Part shown: positions 35,464 through 44,405 of the stretch, in pieces
How the letters are laid out: each line of letters begins with the position of its first letter
Position numbering within the stretch: position 1 is the stretch's first letter
Source of the DNA: CAWBBA01 sp963729795
GTDB taxonomy: Bacteria; Desulfobacterota; Desulfomonilia; Desulfomonilales; Desulfomonilaceae
Length of the DNA: 64,000 bases
Assembly: GCA_963729795.1 (NCBI GenBank)
Contig: CAVSPC010000033.1
Span: forward strand, 1-64,000
Direction of reading: 5' to 3'
Program-made: the position numbers and the translations under genes
Notes under the pieces: model-generated
Seen by the model: only the letters and a program-made list of their open reading frames with translations
The model's database searches: none
Told to the model about the DNA's origin: nothing

Positions 35464-37176
35464 CTACGAAACGTACACATCCTTGGCTTCCGGGTAGGCA
35501 GGCATGCCGAACTCGGGGACGTCGAGTCCTTCTACCTCAACCTCTTTGGGAACGCGCAGCGGGACGATACGATTCACGATCTTGAACACCACGTAAGTGA
35601 ATCCGAACGCGTAAAGAGCAATGAGCGTAGCTCCACCAAGTTGTGTAAAGAACTGGGTGACATCTCCGTGCAGTAGGCCGGTAACACCTTGGCCGGCCTT
35701 ACCGAGGTAGGCCGTCGAGCCTACGCCATTCCAACCGGAGCCGTAGGTGCCATCGGCAAAGATTCCGAGAGAAACCGCGCCCCACCAGCCGTTATATCCA
35801 TGTACGGAGATGGCCCCGCAGGGGTCATCGACTTTGATCGTCCGCTCATTAAAGAGAACCCCCAAGCAAACGATGAACCCGGCAACTATACCGATGATAA
35901 CTGCGGAGTTGGGGCTCACAAACGCACAAGGCGCAGTGATCGCAACCAGGCCCGCGAGCATGCCGTTGCACGCCATTGAGATGTCAGGTTTGCCGAAAAG
36001 AAAGTACCAGAAGAGCAGCGCCGTCGCAGAAGCCGCAACCGCGGCGAGATTCGTGTTCACGGCAATCACCGCGATGCGCAAGTCGGTTGCGCCGAGGGTG
36101 GAACCAGGGTTAAACCCCATCCAGCCAAATAAGAGAATAAAAGTGCCGATCACGACAAAGGCAATGTTGTGAGCTGGAAAGGGACGTGGCTTACCATCCG
36201 GGCCGTACTTGCCGAGCCGTGGGCCTAGTATGACGGCGAGAGCCATCGCGGCGAAACCGCCTACTGCGTGAACTACTGTGGAGCCCGCAAAATCCACGTA
36301 CCCGTGAGCCAATCCTAAGGTGGCGCCCAATTGCGAGAGCCAGCCTCCGCCCCAGGCCCAGCAGCCGGACATAGGATAAAGGATGCCGCCCATGAACAGT
36401 TCAGTAAGGACGAATGCCCAAAAAGTGATTCGCTCACAGATCGCGCCCACGATGATGTAACCTGCAGTCTCCATGAACACGACTTCGAAGAGAGTCAGGC
36501 AGTTACTCCCGGCATCGTATGCCGGACCGCTCAGGAAGAAGCCGCTGCCTCCCAGAAATCCCCACTGGCCGCCTCCTATGAGAAAATGGGTCAGGGTCGG
36601 GGTCCCCCCGATATTTGTTGGAGCGGCATTGATTGCGACGGCGCCGTACTGGAATGCGTAGCCACACACATAGTATGCCAGGAAGGCAAAGACGTACGCT
36701 GCGAAGTTGAGCATCATGAGATGCCCGGCGTTCTTCTTGCGCACCAACCCGCAAGTGAGTAAGGCGAAGCCCGCCTGCATGAAGAGCACCAGGTATCCTG
36801 TGATGAGGGTCCAGCTAAAGTTGGTCCCAATCCGGTTGTGCCCTACAGTGTCAGCCAGCTTGACGGCCAGCGGCTCTTTAGCTGCCTGGGCCTTGTATTC
36901 CTGGAACTCCTTTAACTTTTGCGCATAGTCGGGGGCTGTCTTGTCGGTCGGCTCGGTGACGACAAAAGAATTGCCGGCCCCATCGATGGCATTTGACTTG
37001 TCGCCTGTTGCAATCCCCGCAGGATCGGGCTTCGGCACAGGAGCCGGCGTCGTCGCCGCTTGAACGGCTCCTGCTTGAGGTGTAGCTTCCTCTGCAAGGA
37101 CAGGAGCCATCATCAGCGTCCAAGCGACGAGTATTGAAACAGCCAAGATTGCGAATACAGTTTTCGTTTTTGCCAT
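35464..37176 (-). CDS. amt: Large ammonium transporter with N-terminal extension (copy 3)
   Basis: 570 residues, about 165 more than copies 1 and 2. A signal peptide (TVFAILAVSILVAWTLMMAPVLA) is followed by about 100 residues rich in Ala, Pro and Lys. Then comes an Amt core of another subfamily: GTNFSWTLITGYLVLFMQAGF, ETAGYIIVGAICERITF, GSTVVHAVGGFAAMAL and GAISVHGYNGWWGAVSLG with both pore histidines. It conducts ammonium like other Amt proteins. The extension may lie outside the cell; its purpose is unknown. The sigma-54 promoter is 465 bp upstream, leaving an unusually long leader. Confidence 0.9.
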   Translation of the reverse strand: MAKTKTVFAILAVSILVAWTLMMAPVLAEEATPQAGAVQAATTPAPVPKPDPAGIATGDKSNAIDGAGNSFVVTEPTDKTAPDYAQKLKEFQEYKAQAAKEPLAVKLADTVGHNRIGTNFSWTLITGYLVLFMQAGFALLTCGLVRKKNAGHLMMLNFAAYVFAFLAYYVCGYAFQYGAVAINAAPTNIGGTPTLTHFLIGGGQWGFLGGSGFFLSGPAYDAGSNCLTLFEVVFMETAGYIIVGAICERITFWAFVLTELFMGGILYPMSGCWAWGGGWLSQLGATLGLAHGYVDFAGSTVVHAVGGFAAMALAVILGPRLGKYGPDGKPRPFPAHNIAFVVIGTFILLFGWMGFNPGSTLGATDLRIAVIAVNTNLAAVAASATALLFWYFLFGKPDISMACNGMLAGLVAITAPCAFVSPNSAVIIGIVAGFIVCLGVLFNERTIKVDDPCGAISVHGYNGWWGAVSLGIFADGTYGSGWNGVGSTAYLGKAGQGVTGLLHGDVTQFFTQLGGATLIALYAFGFTYVVFKIVNRIVPLRVPKEVEVEGLDVPEFGMPAYPEAKDVYVS

Positions 37177-37640
37177 TCTCTAGGTCTCCTCCTATCAAAC
37201 TCAATCGCTGTCGAGCCGGAAAGATTAGTCTTTCAGCTCGAAGTATCGGCTTTGGAACAAGGTCTAACGTCTGCGCTCAAAATTGGAGAGCACCCGAGCG
37301 GTTTCTCGCATCCGGATGCCCGCAGTTTTTCCGCGCCGGTGATAAAGGGCCATCCATAACCGAATCTTTACTGTGAAAGCTCTGGTTGCAACCGCTCACA
37401 TCGCTAGGATGCAGGCTTTCGTTGGGCTCAACTCCCGGACCCGAAGTCCTAGACATCACCGATGTCGCTGTGGCCCGTACCCCGCGTGGTTCAAAGCACT
37501 CACTTTTCAGAGCCCACCGCGGCCGCGCTAACTGATGCCCGGAGCCTAGTCCTCAAGCCCTAGTCAGTGAGCGTGCCCAATCCCCTCAAGCAGTCGCACC
37601 CGTTGGTTCCGGAAGGCTGGCTTAAATCCATTTTGTGTTG
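37177..37640 (-). other. Long untranslated leader of amt3
   Basis: 464 bp between the sigma-54 promoter and the start of amt3. No convincing gene is present. The stretch is rich in short complementary segments (for example CTGTCGAGCCGG/CAGCTCG near 37208-37243) but no known riboswitch was recognised. Confidence 0.4.
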
Positions 37641-37656
37641 TGCAATCAGGATGCCA
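37641..37656 (-). promoter_or_regulatory. Sigma-54 promoter of amt3
   Basis: On the minus strand TGGCAT-CCTGA-TTGCA fits the -24/-12 consensus. The flanks (CCAGAAC, TTGAATAGAC) resemble the amt2 promoter, showing shared ancestry. Confidence 0.8.
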
Positions 37657-37757
37657 GAACAGGCAAATGCGGCGTGGTGCAGAGTTAACCTATTGAATAG
37701 ACAGGAGCATTGTGCGCCGGCGATACGATACATTTTGGTGCAAATGCATACTCTGTC

Positions 37758-37771
37758 ATACGCAACGGTAT
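37758..37771. promoter_or_regulatory. Activator site of amt3 (ATAC-N6-GTAT)
   Basis: ATAC-GCAACG-GTAT is the amt3 version of the inverted repeat, 101 bp upstream of the sigma-54 promoter. It lies just beyond the 3' end of the NifA-like gene. Confidence 0.55.
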
Positions 37772-37787
37772 GTTCGTCTACAACATA

Positions 37788-39350
37788 TTACGCTCGTGTA
37801 CGAAATCGCCTCGCATCAATCCCGAACCTCTGAACGCGTAACCCCATGATTCTCTCGGAAATTCCAAGCGCTCGTGCGGCTTTTGCCCTGTTCCCCCGAC
37901 AAGCCTTGAGCGCGTCTACAATTAAGTCCCGTTCCACTCGCTCCAACGTCCCCTCCAGAGTACCCTCGTTCGCTGTTCCACTGGCCTCGGCTGTCTGAAG
38001 CGTCGGCGGAAGATGGTGACCGCGGATCACCTGATCCGAACTCAGGAGAACGGCTCTTTCAATGCAGTTCTCCAGCTCTCGAACATTGCCGGGCCAGTGA
38101 TAACTCATGAGCATGTCAATAGCCGGCGTCGAGATGCGCCGAACCACCTTGTTATTGGCTTTGCTGTACTTCTCCACAAAGAAATCGGCCAGGAGTGGTA
38201 TGTCGGTCTTGCGCTCACGCAATGGCGGAACATGAATTGGAAAGACGTCGAGCCGGTAGTATAGATCCTGCCGGAATCTTCCTTCCGCGATTAACAGCTC
38301 CAAATTGCGGTTCGTGGCGGTTATGATTCGGACATTGGTCTTAATGGTCGCTGTACCGCCCACTCGCTCGAATTCTCTTTCCTGCAACACCCTGAGGAAC
38401 TTGATCTGGGTAGTTGGAGACAAATCTCCGATTTCGTCGAGAAAAATTGTTCCTCCGTGGGCAAGCTCGAAACGCCCTTTGCGCGTCGCTATGGCGCCGG
38501 TAAAAGCTCCTTTTTCATGTCCGAAAAGCTCGCTCTCCACAACGCTTTCCGGCAGAGCGCCACAGTTGACCTTAATGAAAGGCTTTGCGGCCCGCAAACT
38601 GTTGAAGTGGATTGCGTGAGCCACAAGCTCTTTGCCTGTGCCGCTCTCACCCCTGACCAGAACGGTAGTATCGCTCTTCGACACCTGAGCAATCAGGTCG
38701 TAAACGGTTTGCATACCCTTCGAGTTACCGATGATGTTCGAGGGGCGAAAGCGCTCCTTGAGCTGATCTTGAAGCCGCAGATTTTCCTCAAGCAAACGGT
38801 GCCGTTCCTCTTGAGCAGAACGTCTTAGACGGACTGCCTGAGCAATCATGGAAGCGATGATGGACAAGAGCCGCACATCTTCTTCAAAGGACACTCCGTC
38901 CTCGAATAATCGGTCCGCGCTCAATGCCCCGATCACTTCGTTTTCAAGTTTGATAGGAACGCATATAAAGGAGATGTCAGCCTTGCTGAGACCTTTTCGA
39001 GCGCCGGTGCGGTCGAGAAACAGGGGCTCTTCGGAAATCTGAGGCACTACCGCGGGCCGACCGGTCTTTATCACTTTCCCCGTAACGCCCTCTCCGGGCC
39101 TGTACCTTCCTCTATCCATCTGGCTCTCGGAGAGTCCGTGGGCGGCTTCAATAAATATTTCTCCGGATTCACGGTTTAGGAGAGTCAGCGTGCCGCGTAT
39201 CATGCCCATGTGATTGGCCATGGATTCGAGCACAGGTCCTACCACGTCTCTGAGGTCCATGCTGCGATCCAGGCTCTGACTTACTTCAAAGAGAAGTAAA
39301 AGTTCCCGAACCTCTCTCTTTATTCTTGGTTCTTTCTGGCGTGGTGCCAT
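37788..39350 (-). CDS. NifA-type sigma-54-dependent activator (GAF-AAA-HTH)
   Basis: 520 residues. Residues 20-180 form a GAF sensor (GVTGKVIKTGRPAVVPQI). About 205-430 is the AAA+ domain with VRGESGTGKELVAHAI (Walker A), the sigma-54 contact loop GAFTGAI, and GGTIFLDEIGDL (Walker B). The C-terminus has a Fis-type HTH (GNRAKAARALGISERIMGLRVQRFGI) close to NifA's. NifA-type proteins bind TGT-N10-ACA sites and open sigma-54 promoters. The gene sits upstream of three amt-glnK units whose sites share that geometry, so it is the likely local activator (inference). No response-regulator receiver domain is present, which sets it apart from NtrC. Confidence 0.9.
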   Translation of the reverse strand: MAPRQKEPRIKREVRELLLLFEVSQSLDRSMDLRDVVGPVLESMANHMGMIRGTLTLLNRESGEIFIEAAHGLSESQMDRGRYRPGEGVTGKVIKTGRPAVVPQISEEPLFLDRTGARKGLSKADISFICVPIKLENEVIGALSADRLFEDGVSFEEDVRLLSIIASMIAQAVRLRRSAQEERHRLLEENLRLQDQLKERFRPSNIIGNSKGMQTVYDLIAQVSKSDTTVLVRGESGTGKELVAHAIHFNSLRAAKPFIKVNCGALPESVVESELFGHEKGAFTGAIATRKGRFELAHGGTIFLDEIGDLSPTTQIKFLRVLQEREFERVGGTATIKTNVRIITATNRNLELLIAEGRFRQDLYYRLDVFPIHVPPLRERKTDIPLLADFFVEKYSKANNKVVRRISTPAIDMLMSYHWPGNVRELENCIERAVLLSSDQVIRGHHLPPTLQTAEASGTANEGTLEGTLERVERDLIVDALKACRGNRAKAARALGISERIMGLRVQRFGIDARRFRTRA

Positions 39351-39722
39351 TGTTTCTCCGGAATGTCACTTCATGGTCTGGGATTTAATCAAATCTTACG
39401 AAAATGTAGGACGCTTGAATTCTATTGTCAAAGATTGATTTACGTCGACATGCAAAAAGTTGCGGAGAACGTATTAATTTTCTCGCGGAGCAGGCCACAT
39501 TGTTTGGTCTCCGGCTGCTGTAGGAGCACGATAGGTAATCATGGAACGGCACCGGTGATGGCGGCGGCGGCCCGGCCTCCATCCGCTTGCGAGAACGCCG
39601 GAATGGTGAGTCTTGGCCTTCCGCCCCGAGCTTCCCCCTGAGGAACCTTTCCCAATTGGCTCATACTAACTAATAAGCGTCTGCATTACGAAAATTGATT
39701 GTTGTTTGCCGGAGTTGATAAA
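39351..39722. other. Intergenic region, divergent
   Basis: No gene recognised between the NifA-like activator and the transglycosylase; contains a GC-rich stretch (GGCGGCGGCGGCCCGG) only. Confidence 0.4.
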
Positions 39723-40586
39723 GTGACCAACGGCAGGAGAGATGATATATTTGGCCCCATGGGTCCCAGTCCGATACGTCCCCGGATTTTCTCAGGCTCG
39801 GCTCTTCTCGCAGGCGTGTTGGTAGTGTCCGTTCTCATAGGCGGTGCGCTGGTTGGCTATCACAGAATTGCAGCGGGATTGCCCGAAACCATCGATCTGA
39901 AATCATACCAACCCAAAAGCGCTTCTGCCTTTTACGCGAAAGACGGGTCTGGTCCTGGCGCCATTTACAGGGAACGGCGATTCCCCGTGACATTGGATGC
40001 CGTACCCAAACATGTTCAGGCGGCATTCATCGCAGCGGAGGATGCCCGCTTCTACAGTCACCCGGGCGTGGATCCGGAGGGGATCTTACGTGCTTTCGTT
40101 AAAGATCTTCTGTCATGGGATTTCGCACAGGGGGGCAGCACCATTACCCAGCAATTGGCCCGAAGTATGTTGCTAACCAGAGAAAAAACGATCTCACGCA
40201 AACTCCGGGAAATTATATTGGCCCTGCGCATAGAGCGTTCCAACTCCAAAGCTCAGATTCTGGAGACCTATCTTAATGAAGTCTATCTCGGCCGCGGGGC
40301 TTATGGAATCGAAGCCGCGGCTCATGCCTATTTCGGGAAAAAAGCCGCTGATCTCACGATCGGTGAGGCCGCGTACCTGGGCGGACTCGTTCAAAATCCG
40401 GCCAAATATGCGCCCGAACATGCGAACATAGCGGAAACTCGCAGAAAATATGTGTTGGCTGCCATGTTGAAGATGAAAAGCATCTCTAAAGACCAATACA
40501 AGAAAGCTCTTGAGCAAAAGCCCGTCTTCGTGCTCAACAAGGCCGATCATGGGCTGGGGGACTCCAGTTTGCAGAAGAGATTCTGA
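39723..40586 (+). CDS. GT51 peptidoglycan glycosyltransferase (PBP1A-like, no transpeptidase)
   Basis: 287 residues from GTG 39723, which has GGAG 8 nt upstream. One N-terminal membrane helix (GSALLAGVLVVSVLIGGALV) is followed by the full GT51 domain: AAEDARFYSHPGVDPEGI with the catalytic glutamate, QGGSTITQQLARSML, KLREIILALRIE and LGRGAYGIEAAAHAYF. It polymerises lipid II glycan chains. The sequence resembles the first half of bifunctional PBP1A including the linker (EAAYLGGLVQNP...), but stops before any transpeptidase. A CGCAGAG-type repeat starts 20 bp behind the stop, so loss of the second half is possible. Confidence 0.85.
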   Translation: MTNGRRDDIFGPMGPSPIRPRIFSGSALLAGVLVVSVLIGGALVGYHRIAAGLPETIDLKSYQPKSASAFYAKDGSGPGAIYRERRFPVTLDAVPKHVQAAFIAAEDARFYSHPGVDPEGILRAFVKDLLSWDFAQGGSTITQQLARSMLLTREKTISRKLREIILALRIERSNSKAQILETYLNEVYLGRGAYGIEAAAHAYFGKKAADLTIGEAAYLGGLVQNPAKYAPEHANIAETRRKYVLAAMLKMKSISKDQYKKALEQKPVFVLNKADHGLGDSSLQKRF

Positions 40587-40601
40587 AGCGAATAGCAATA
40601 G

Positions 40602-40630
40602 CTCACCGCAGAGCACGCAGAGATCGCGGA
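40602..40630. repeat. ACCGCAGAG-ACGCAGAG-type dispersed repeat
   Basis: CACCGCAGAGCACGCAGAGATCGCGG is the pattern of short dispersed repeats familiar from several deltaproteobacterial and other genomes. Non-coding. Confidence 0.5.
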
Positions 40631-40878
40631 GAATTCTGTTTTCGCTGCCCGTCAATACGATGGAGCATAGCAAATTGGGGTACGGCACAGTGTGGGCAAT
40701 TCCGACTTGACTGTGTGCTCCGGTGACTGAAGTGGCAATGAATAAGCCGTTTCATTTCTCCGTATTCTCGGCGAATCCCGCGTCTCCCGGGACGTTGATC
40801 AGAGCGGACAGCGGAATTGATTGCTTGGTGTCCGGTTACGCGAAATCAAATTGAACCTTGACAGCGAAGGAGGGCTCT

Positions 40879-42168
40879 ATGGGTAGACTTACCTTGCCGC
40901 CAGGCTTCCAAGACATGCTAACCTTCGGACTTGTCGAGTCGCTGTTGGACCGACGCTCGCGGCGCTTCTTCATGGGCGCGGAGATACCCGACGGCGTATT
41001 TGCTTACAAATCACGTCATGACATACTGCCCCTCTCTGAACTGGAAAAACTGCTGGTGGTGACAGCATGCGGTGGAAACACAAACTGGCACTACATGATC
41101 TATCGCGGCCGCAGGTACGCTCCGTATCTTTCCAATTACGCAGCCTCCGCAGGAGGTCGCACGTTTCCTTCTTCCGCGGGTTTTCACACGAGTATGACCT
41201 TCTTCACCGACGATGAAGGAGTCTACGTGCTGGATGCCCGTGATGTTCCGCCTTTTGCCGAAAGGAACGAGACGGGCTCGCTTGACCTGGAGCTTGTCTT
41301 GGACGCCCTTAGGGATCGGGTAAAGAAAATTCAACAAGGGCGGCTCGGCCTACCGCCGGAGGTACCGCACACAGCCGAGCATAACACGTGGGTCGTCAAT
41401 CACCCTGGAACTCTCCTGGTGATCCCGGTAGGAGACCTGGCGCAGCACGTTCTGCTAAATCTTTGCTACATGCTGCAAAACGGCTTTGTCATCACTGACG
41501 ATATCAACCGGCGTTCTGTGCCGGGTATAGAACGATTCAGCCATATTGTAGACACGAACAACACACAGGCTCTCACTTACGTGGAACAATGGTCCTTTGC
41601 GGAACTTACGGTCGAACTTTCCGCCAGCTGCTACGCCGGAAATCTTATTCTCCAAGCTATGGGGCTGGGAGGCTGGATGTTCAACGGAATCGATCCCTTC
41701 AGCGTGCTCGGTGCCAGCCGCGACCGGAGTGTCCCCGGTTTGGGATTTCGGTACGATTGGAACGAGCGCTGGCCTTATCCCAATCCTACGGGCCTGGAGG
41801 GCGTTATGGAAGGCTTCTGTCCCCCGCACTACGCCAACATGCGGGCGGCAGTCGAGGCAGTCTGCGAGCGCAAATTCGGCCAGGACGGCCCGTTTCATCC
41901 TCTGACCCCGGGCCCCTGGCAAAACTCCGCGAAAGTGCGGTCATCCGCCCAAATACACAGTGAAGAATTTCGCGAGTGCGTCGCTCTGCAGGCTCAATAC
42001 ATTATGGATACCTTCGGGAAGTTTCCAGGCACCGTGCCGTCTATTCTCGTCATCACTTGCTTGCAGGCTCACCATTTGGATTTGGAGTTTTATGATAAAT
42101 TTTACGAGCCGGGAGCGTATTTGAGAACTCACGCAGCACATATAGCCCGATGGCATTCTCGCGAGTGA
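40879..42168 (+). CDS. Conserved-looking protein of unknown function, nitroreductase-like hints
   Basis: 429 residues from ATG 40879 behind AAGGAGG. The N-terminus has LVESLLDRRSRRFFMGAEIP, which resembles the Arg-rich start of nitroreductase-fold proteins. Later motifs include HNTWVVNHPGTLLVIPVGD and LILQAMGLGGWMFNGIDPF, which could be a flavin-pocket helix. The family cannot be named with certainty. It has no membrane segment or signal peptide. It precedes the DUF1847 gene by 93 nt and may be in the same operon. Confidence 0.6.
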   Translation: MGRLTLPPGFQDMLTFGLVESLLDRRSRRFFMGAEIPDGVFAYKSRHDILPLSELEKLLVVTACGGNTNWHYMIYRGRRYAPYLSNYAASAGGRTFPSSAGFHTSMTFFTDDEGVYVLDARDVPPFAERNETGSLDLELVLDALRDRVKKIQQGRLGLPPEVPHTAEHNTWVVNHPGTLLVIPVGDLAQHVLLNLCYMLQNGFVITDDINRRSVPGIERFSHIVDTNNTQALTYVEQWSFAELTVELSASCYAGNLILQAMGLGGWMFNGIDPFSVLGASRDRSVPGLGFRYDWNERWPYPNPTGLEGVMEGFCPPHYANMRAAVEAVCERKFGQDGPFHPLTPGPWQNSAKVRSSAQIHSEEFRECVALQAQYIMDTFGKFPGTVPSILVITCLQAHHLDLEFYDKFYEPGAYLRTHAAHIARWHSRE

Positions 42169-42261
42169 GCTCGATCGACTCCTGCCTGTTGCTTTAAAGG
42201 CATCCTGGCCTTAATCTGGCCTGAACGACTGAATAAATTGCTGACCCGGAAAGGAAATCCG

Positions 42262-43059
42262 ATGACCCAGCGAGATAGAAAACTTCACCCTTCCTGCGCC
42301 TCCTGCCCCAACGAGACGTCGAACATGATCTGTATGCACAGCGAAGGTTCAGGCTACAAAGGATGCCCGACCTTGACTAGACAAGAGACCTTGGCTCAGG
42401 CAAATCGAGAATATGAAAATCCGGAAACCTGTCTGTTTGCACGCCAGGCTGCAGTCCAGGAAGCAGCGTGCTATGCAAATCGTCACGAACGTCCATACGT
42501 ATTGCAGCCAACCAAGCCCCGTATTGTGGAAATTTGTGAGTTTGCCAACAGAATGAACTACAAACGTCTGGGCCTTGTCTTTTGCGTCGGTCTCAAGAAC
42601 GAGGCATCAATTGTAGGAAACATATTGGAAAAGAATGGATTTGACGTCGTGTCCGTCTGTTGTAAGGCTGGAAGAACTTCGAAAGATTTCATCGGAGTAG
42701 AGGATTGCGACACGGTGTCCCAGAGGGCGGATGAGAGCATGTGTAATCCCATTTTTCAGGCAAAATTAGTCAATGAGGAGAAGACCGATTTCAACATCTT
42801 GCTTGGCCTTTGCGTTGGTCATGATTCTCTCTTCTTCAAGCACGCGCAAGCCTATACAACTGTTTTAGCGGCAAAAGATCGTGTAACCGGCCACAATCCC
42901 TTGGCTGCGATTTATCTGCACGGTTCGTATTACAAAAAGTTGCTCTCAGGGCCCACGAACACGATTAGAGCAACAGTTCACCGCAAGGGTGCTGTGACCG
43001 CAGAGGATTCCGTTTTGTTCGCACGTCTACGGGATGGACATCGTGCATCAGGTCGGTGA
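42262..43059 (+). CDS. DUF1847 cysteine-rich protein
   Basis: 265 residues from ATG 42262 behind AAAGGA. The first 80 residues have four or more cysteines (SCASCPN, MICMHS, GCP, CLF). The body carries YKRLGLVFCVGLKNEASIVGNILEKNGF and VCCKAGRTSK. The C-terminal part has VGHDSLFFKHAQA with DRVTGHNPLAAIY. This order is that of DUF1847, common in anaerobes and thought to bind metal or Fe-S, but its function is unknown. An extra C-terminal tail of about 40 residues follows the usual end. Confidence 0.75.
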   Translation: MTQRDRKLHPSCASCPNETSNMICMHSEGSGYKGCPTLTRQETLAQANREYENPETCLFARQAAVQEAACYANRHERPYVLQPTKPRIVEICEFANRMNYKRLGLVFCVGLKNEASIVGNILEKNGFDVVSVCCKAGRTSKDFIGVEDCDTVSQRADESMCNPIFQAKLVNEEKTDFNILLGLCVGHDSLFFKHAQAYTTVLAAKDRVTGHNPLAAIYLHGSYYKKLLSGPTNTIRATVHRKGAVTAEDSVLFARLRDGHRASGR

Positions 43060-43521
43060 CGGCTAATTGATTAATTCGGGTTAGAGCATTTGCCCCAATG
43101 ATGTCTCTTTGTTCATCCGATGCATAGAAATCTGAAGGATCGCGCAGCGGGTTTCAAACTGGCCCTTTCACCTCGTCATTCCCGCTCACGTTCGAATTGG
43201 TAGGACCGGCGCATCCAGCGGGACACGGAGGTCCTCCACAGCCGTGGCAGAGACGTCGGCGCTACCCCCAGGATCGGACAACATTTTCGGTAAGTCTTAA
43301 AACGGGCAATCATCTTCTAAAATTTGTTCATTGAATTTCTTCTGTTTTTTCTTTGACCTGCATCTTCGGGTAAGTTATTGTGCATGTGCTCTCCGGTGGA
43401 ACTGGTCCAGGCAAGCCTGACAATGCGCAATGGGATTCGGTGCTTCGTGCCCATTGTTTTCATCTGATTTTGAGGAATCAAGGTGTGGCCACCGCCCGAA
43501 AATCTTTTGGAGGTATAAGGT
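43060..43521. other. Intergenic region with a palindromic repeat
   Basis: No gene recognised. GTAGGACCGGCGCATCC...GGAGGTCCTCC around 43198-43240 belongs to the dispersed GGACCGGC palindrome family. GGAGG at 43510 serves the next gene. Confidence 0.45.
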
Positions 43522-44368
43522 ATGGCAAGAAGAGCAAAAACAGTTAAGACGCAGTCGCAGGGCGGCCTTGCGGCGGATCAAGCATTCTTGGCAGCCATAG
43601 TGGAGTCATCAGATGATGCAATTATAGGAAAAAAGCTGGATGGAACGATCCTTAGCTGGAATGCCGCGGCAACTAGAATGTACGGGTATACCGCTGAGGA
43701 AGCAATCGGCCGGTCTATTCTGACTGTGGTTCCGCCGGATCGCGAAGACGAAATACCTAACATTCTCTACAAAATCAGTCGCGGGCAAACCGTAGACCAT
43801 TATGAAACCATGAGGATGAACAAGGCCGGTCGGCAATTTCATGTCTCTCTTACTGTATCGCCAATCCGGGACGAGAGCGGAGAGATAGTGGGCGCCTCAA
43901 CGATTGCCCGCGACATCAGTCAGCGGCTTATGGTTGAAGATGCCTTAGCCAAGCAACGGGTCGCGCAAGCAATTTTGGATATCTCCACTCCGGTCATGCA
44001 GGTGTGGGAAGGTGTGGTATGTGCACCCCTCATTGGCACTCTTGATAGCCAGCGCACTCAGCAGCTTATGGAGCTTGCTTTTGCAGCGTATCGTGGAGAC
44101 CGGAGCATCCGTTGCCCTTGTCGATGTCACCGGTGTGCCCTCCGTCGATACCCAGACTGCTCGACACATTATTGAGACCGCAACCGCTGTGAAATTGTTG
44201 GGCGGCCAAGTTATTCTGACCGGAATACGTCCGGTAATTGCACAGACACTGGTTCACTTGGGGGTTGATCTGTCGGAAATCGTTACCCGCTCATCTTTGG
44301 CCACCGGTTTTCGAGCGGCCTTGGAATCTTTGGATCTTGAGATCGTAAATAAAAGAGAATCGCGATAA
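43522..44368 (+). pseudogene. RsbR-like PAS-STAS stressosome protein, frameshifted
   Basis: The first frame gives a PAS domain (ILSWNAAATRMYGYTAEEAIGRS, then IARDISQ) and the start of a STAS domain (ILDISTPVMQVWEGVVCAPLIG). After MELA at about 44075 the frame breaks. Another frame continues LLQRIVETGASVALVDVTGVPSVDTQTARHII and VILTGIRPVIAQTLVHLG. Both phosphorylatable threonines of RsbR (DVTGV and LTGIRP) are kept. Removing one G in GAGCTTGCTTTTGCAG restores MELLLQRIVETG. In stressosomes RsbR and RsbS hold RsbT until stress. Mutation, sequence error or unusual recoding remain open. Confidence 0.8.
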
Positions 44369-44405
44369 TCTCGTTAAACCGAACCGGTAGATACGGAGAC
44401 CTATA

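Noticed and set aside
44060..44100. Programmed frameshift in the RsbR-like gene
   Set aside because: No stop codon at the shift point, no convincing slip heptamer for +1 and no SD-like stimulator; an indel is simpler.
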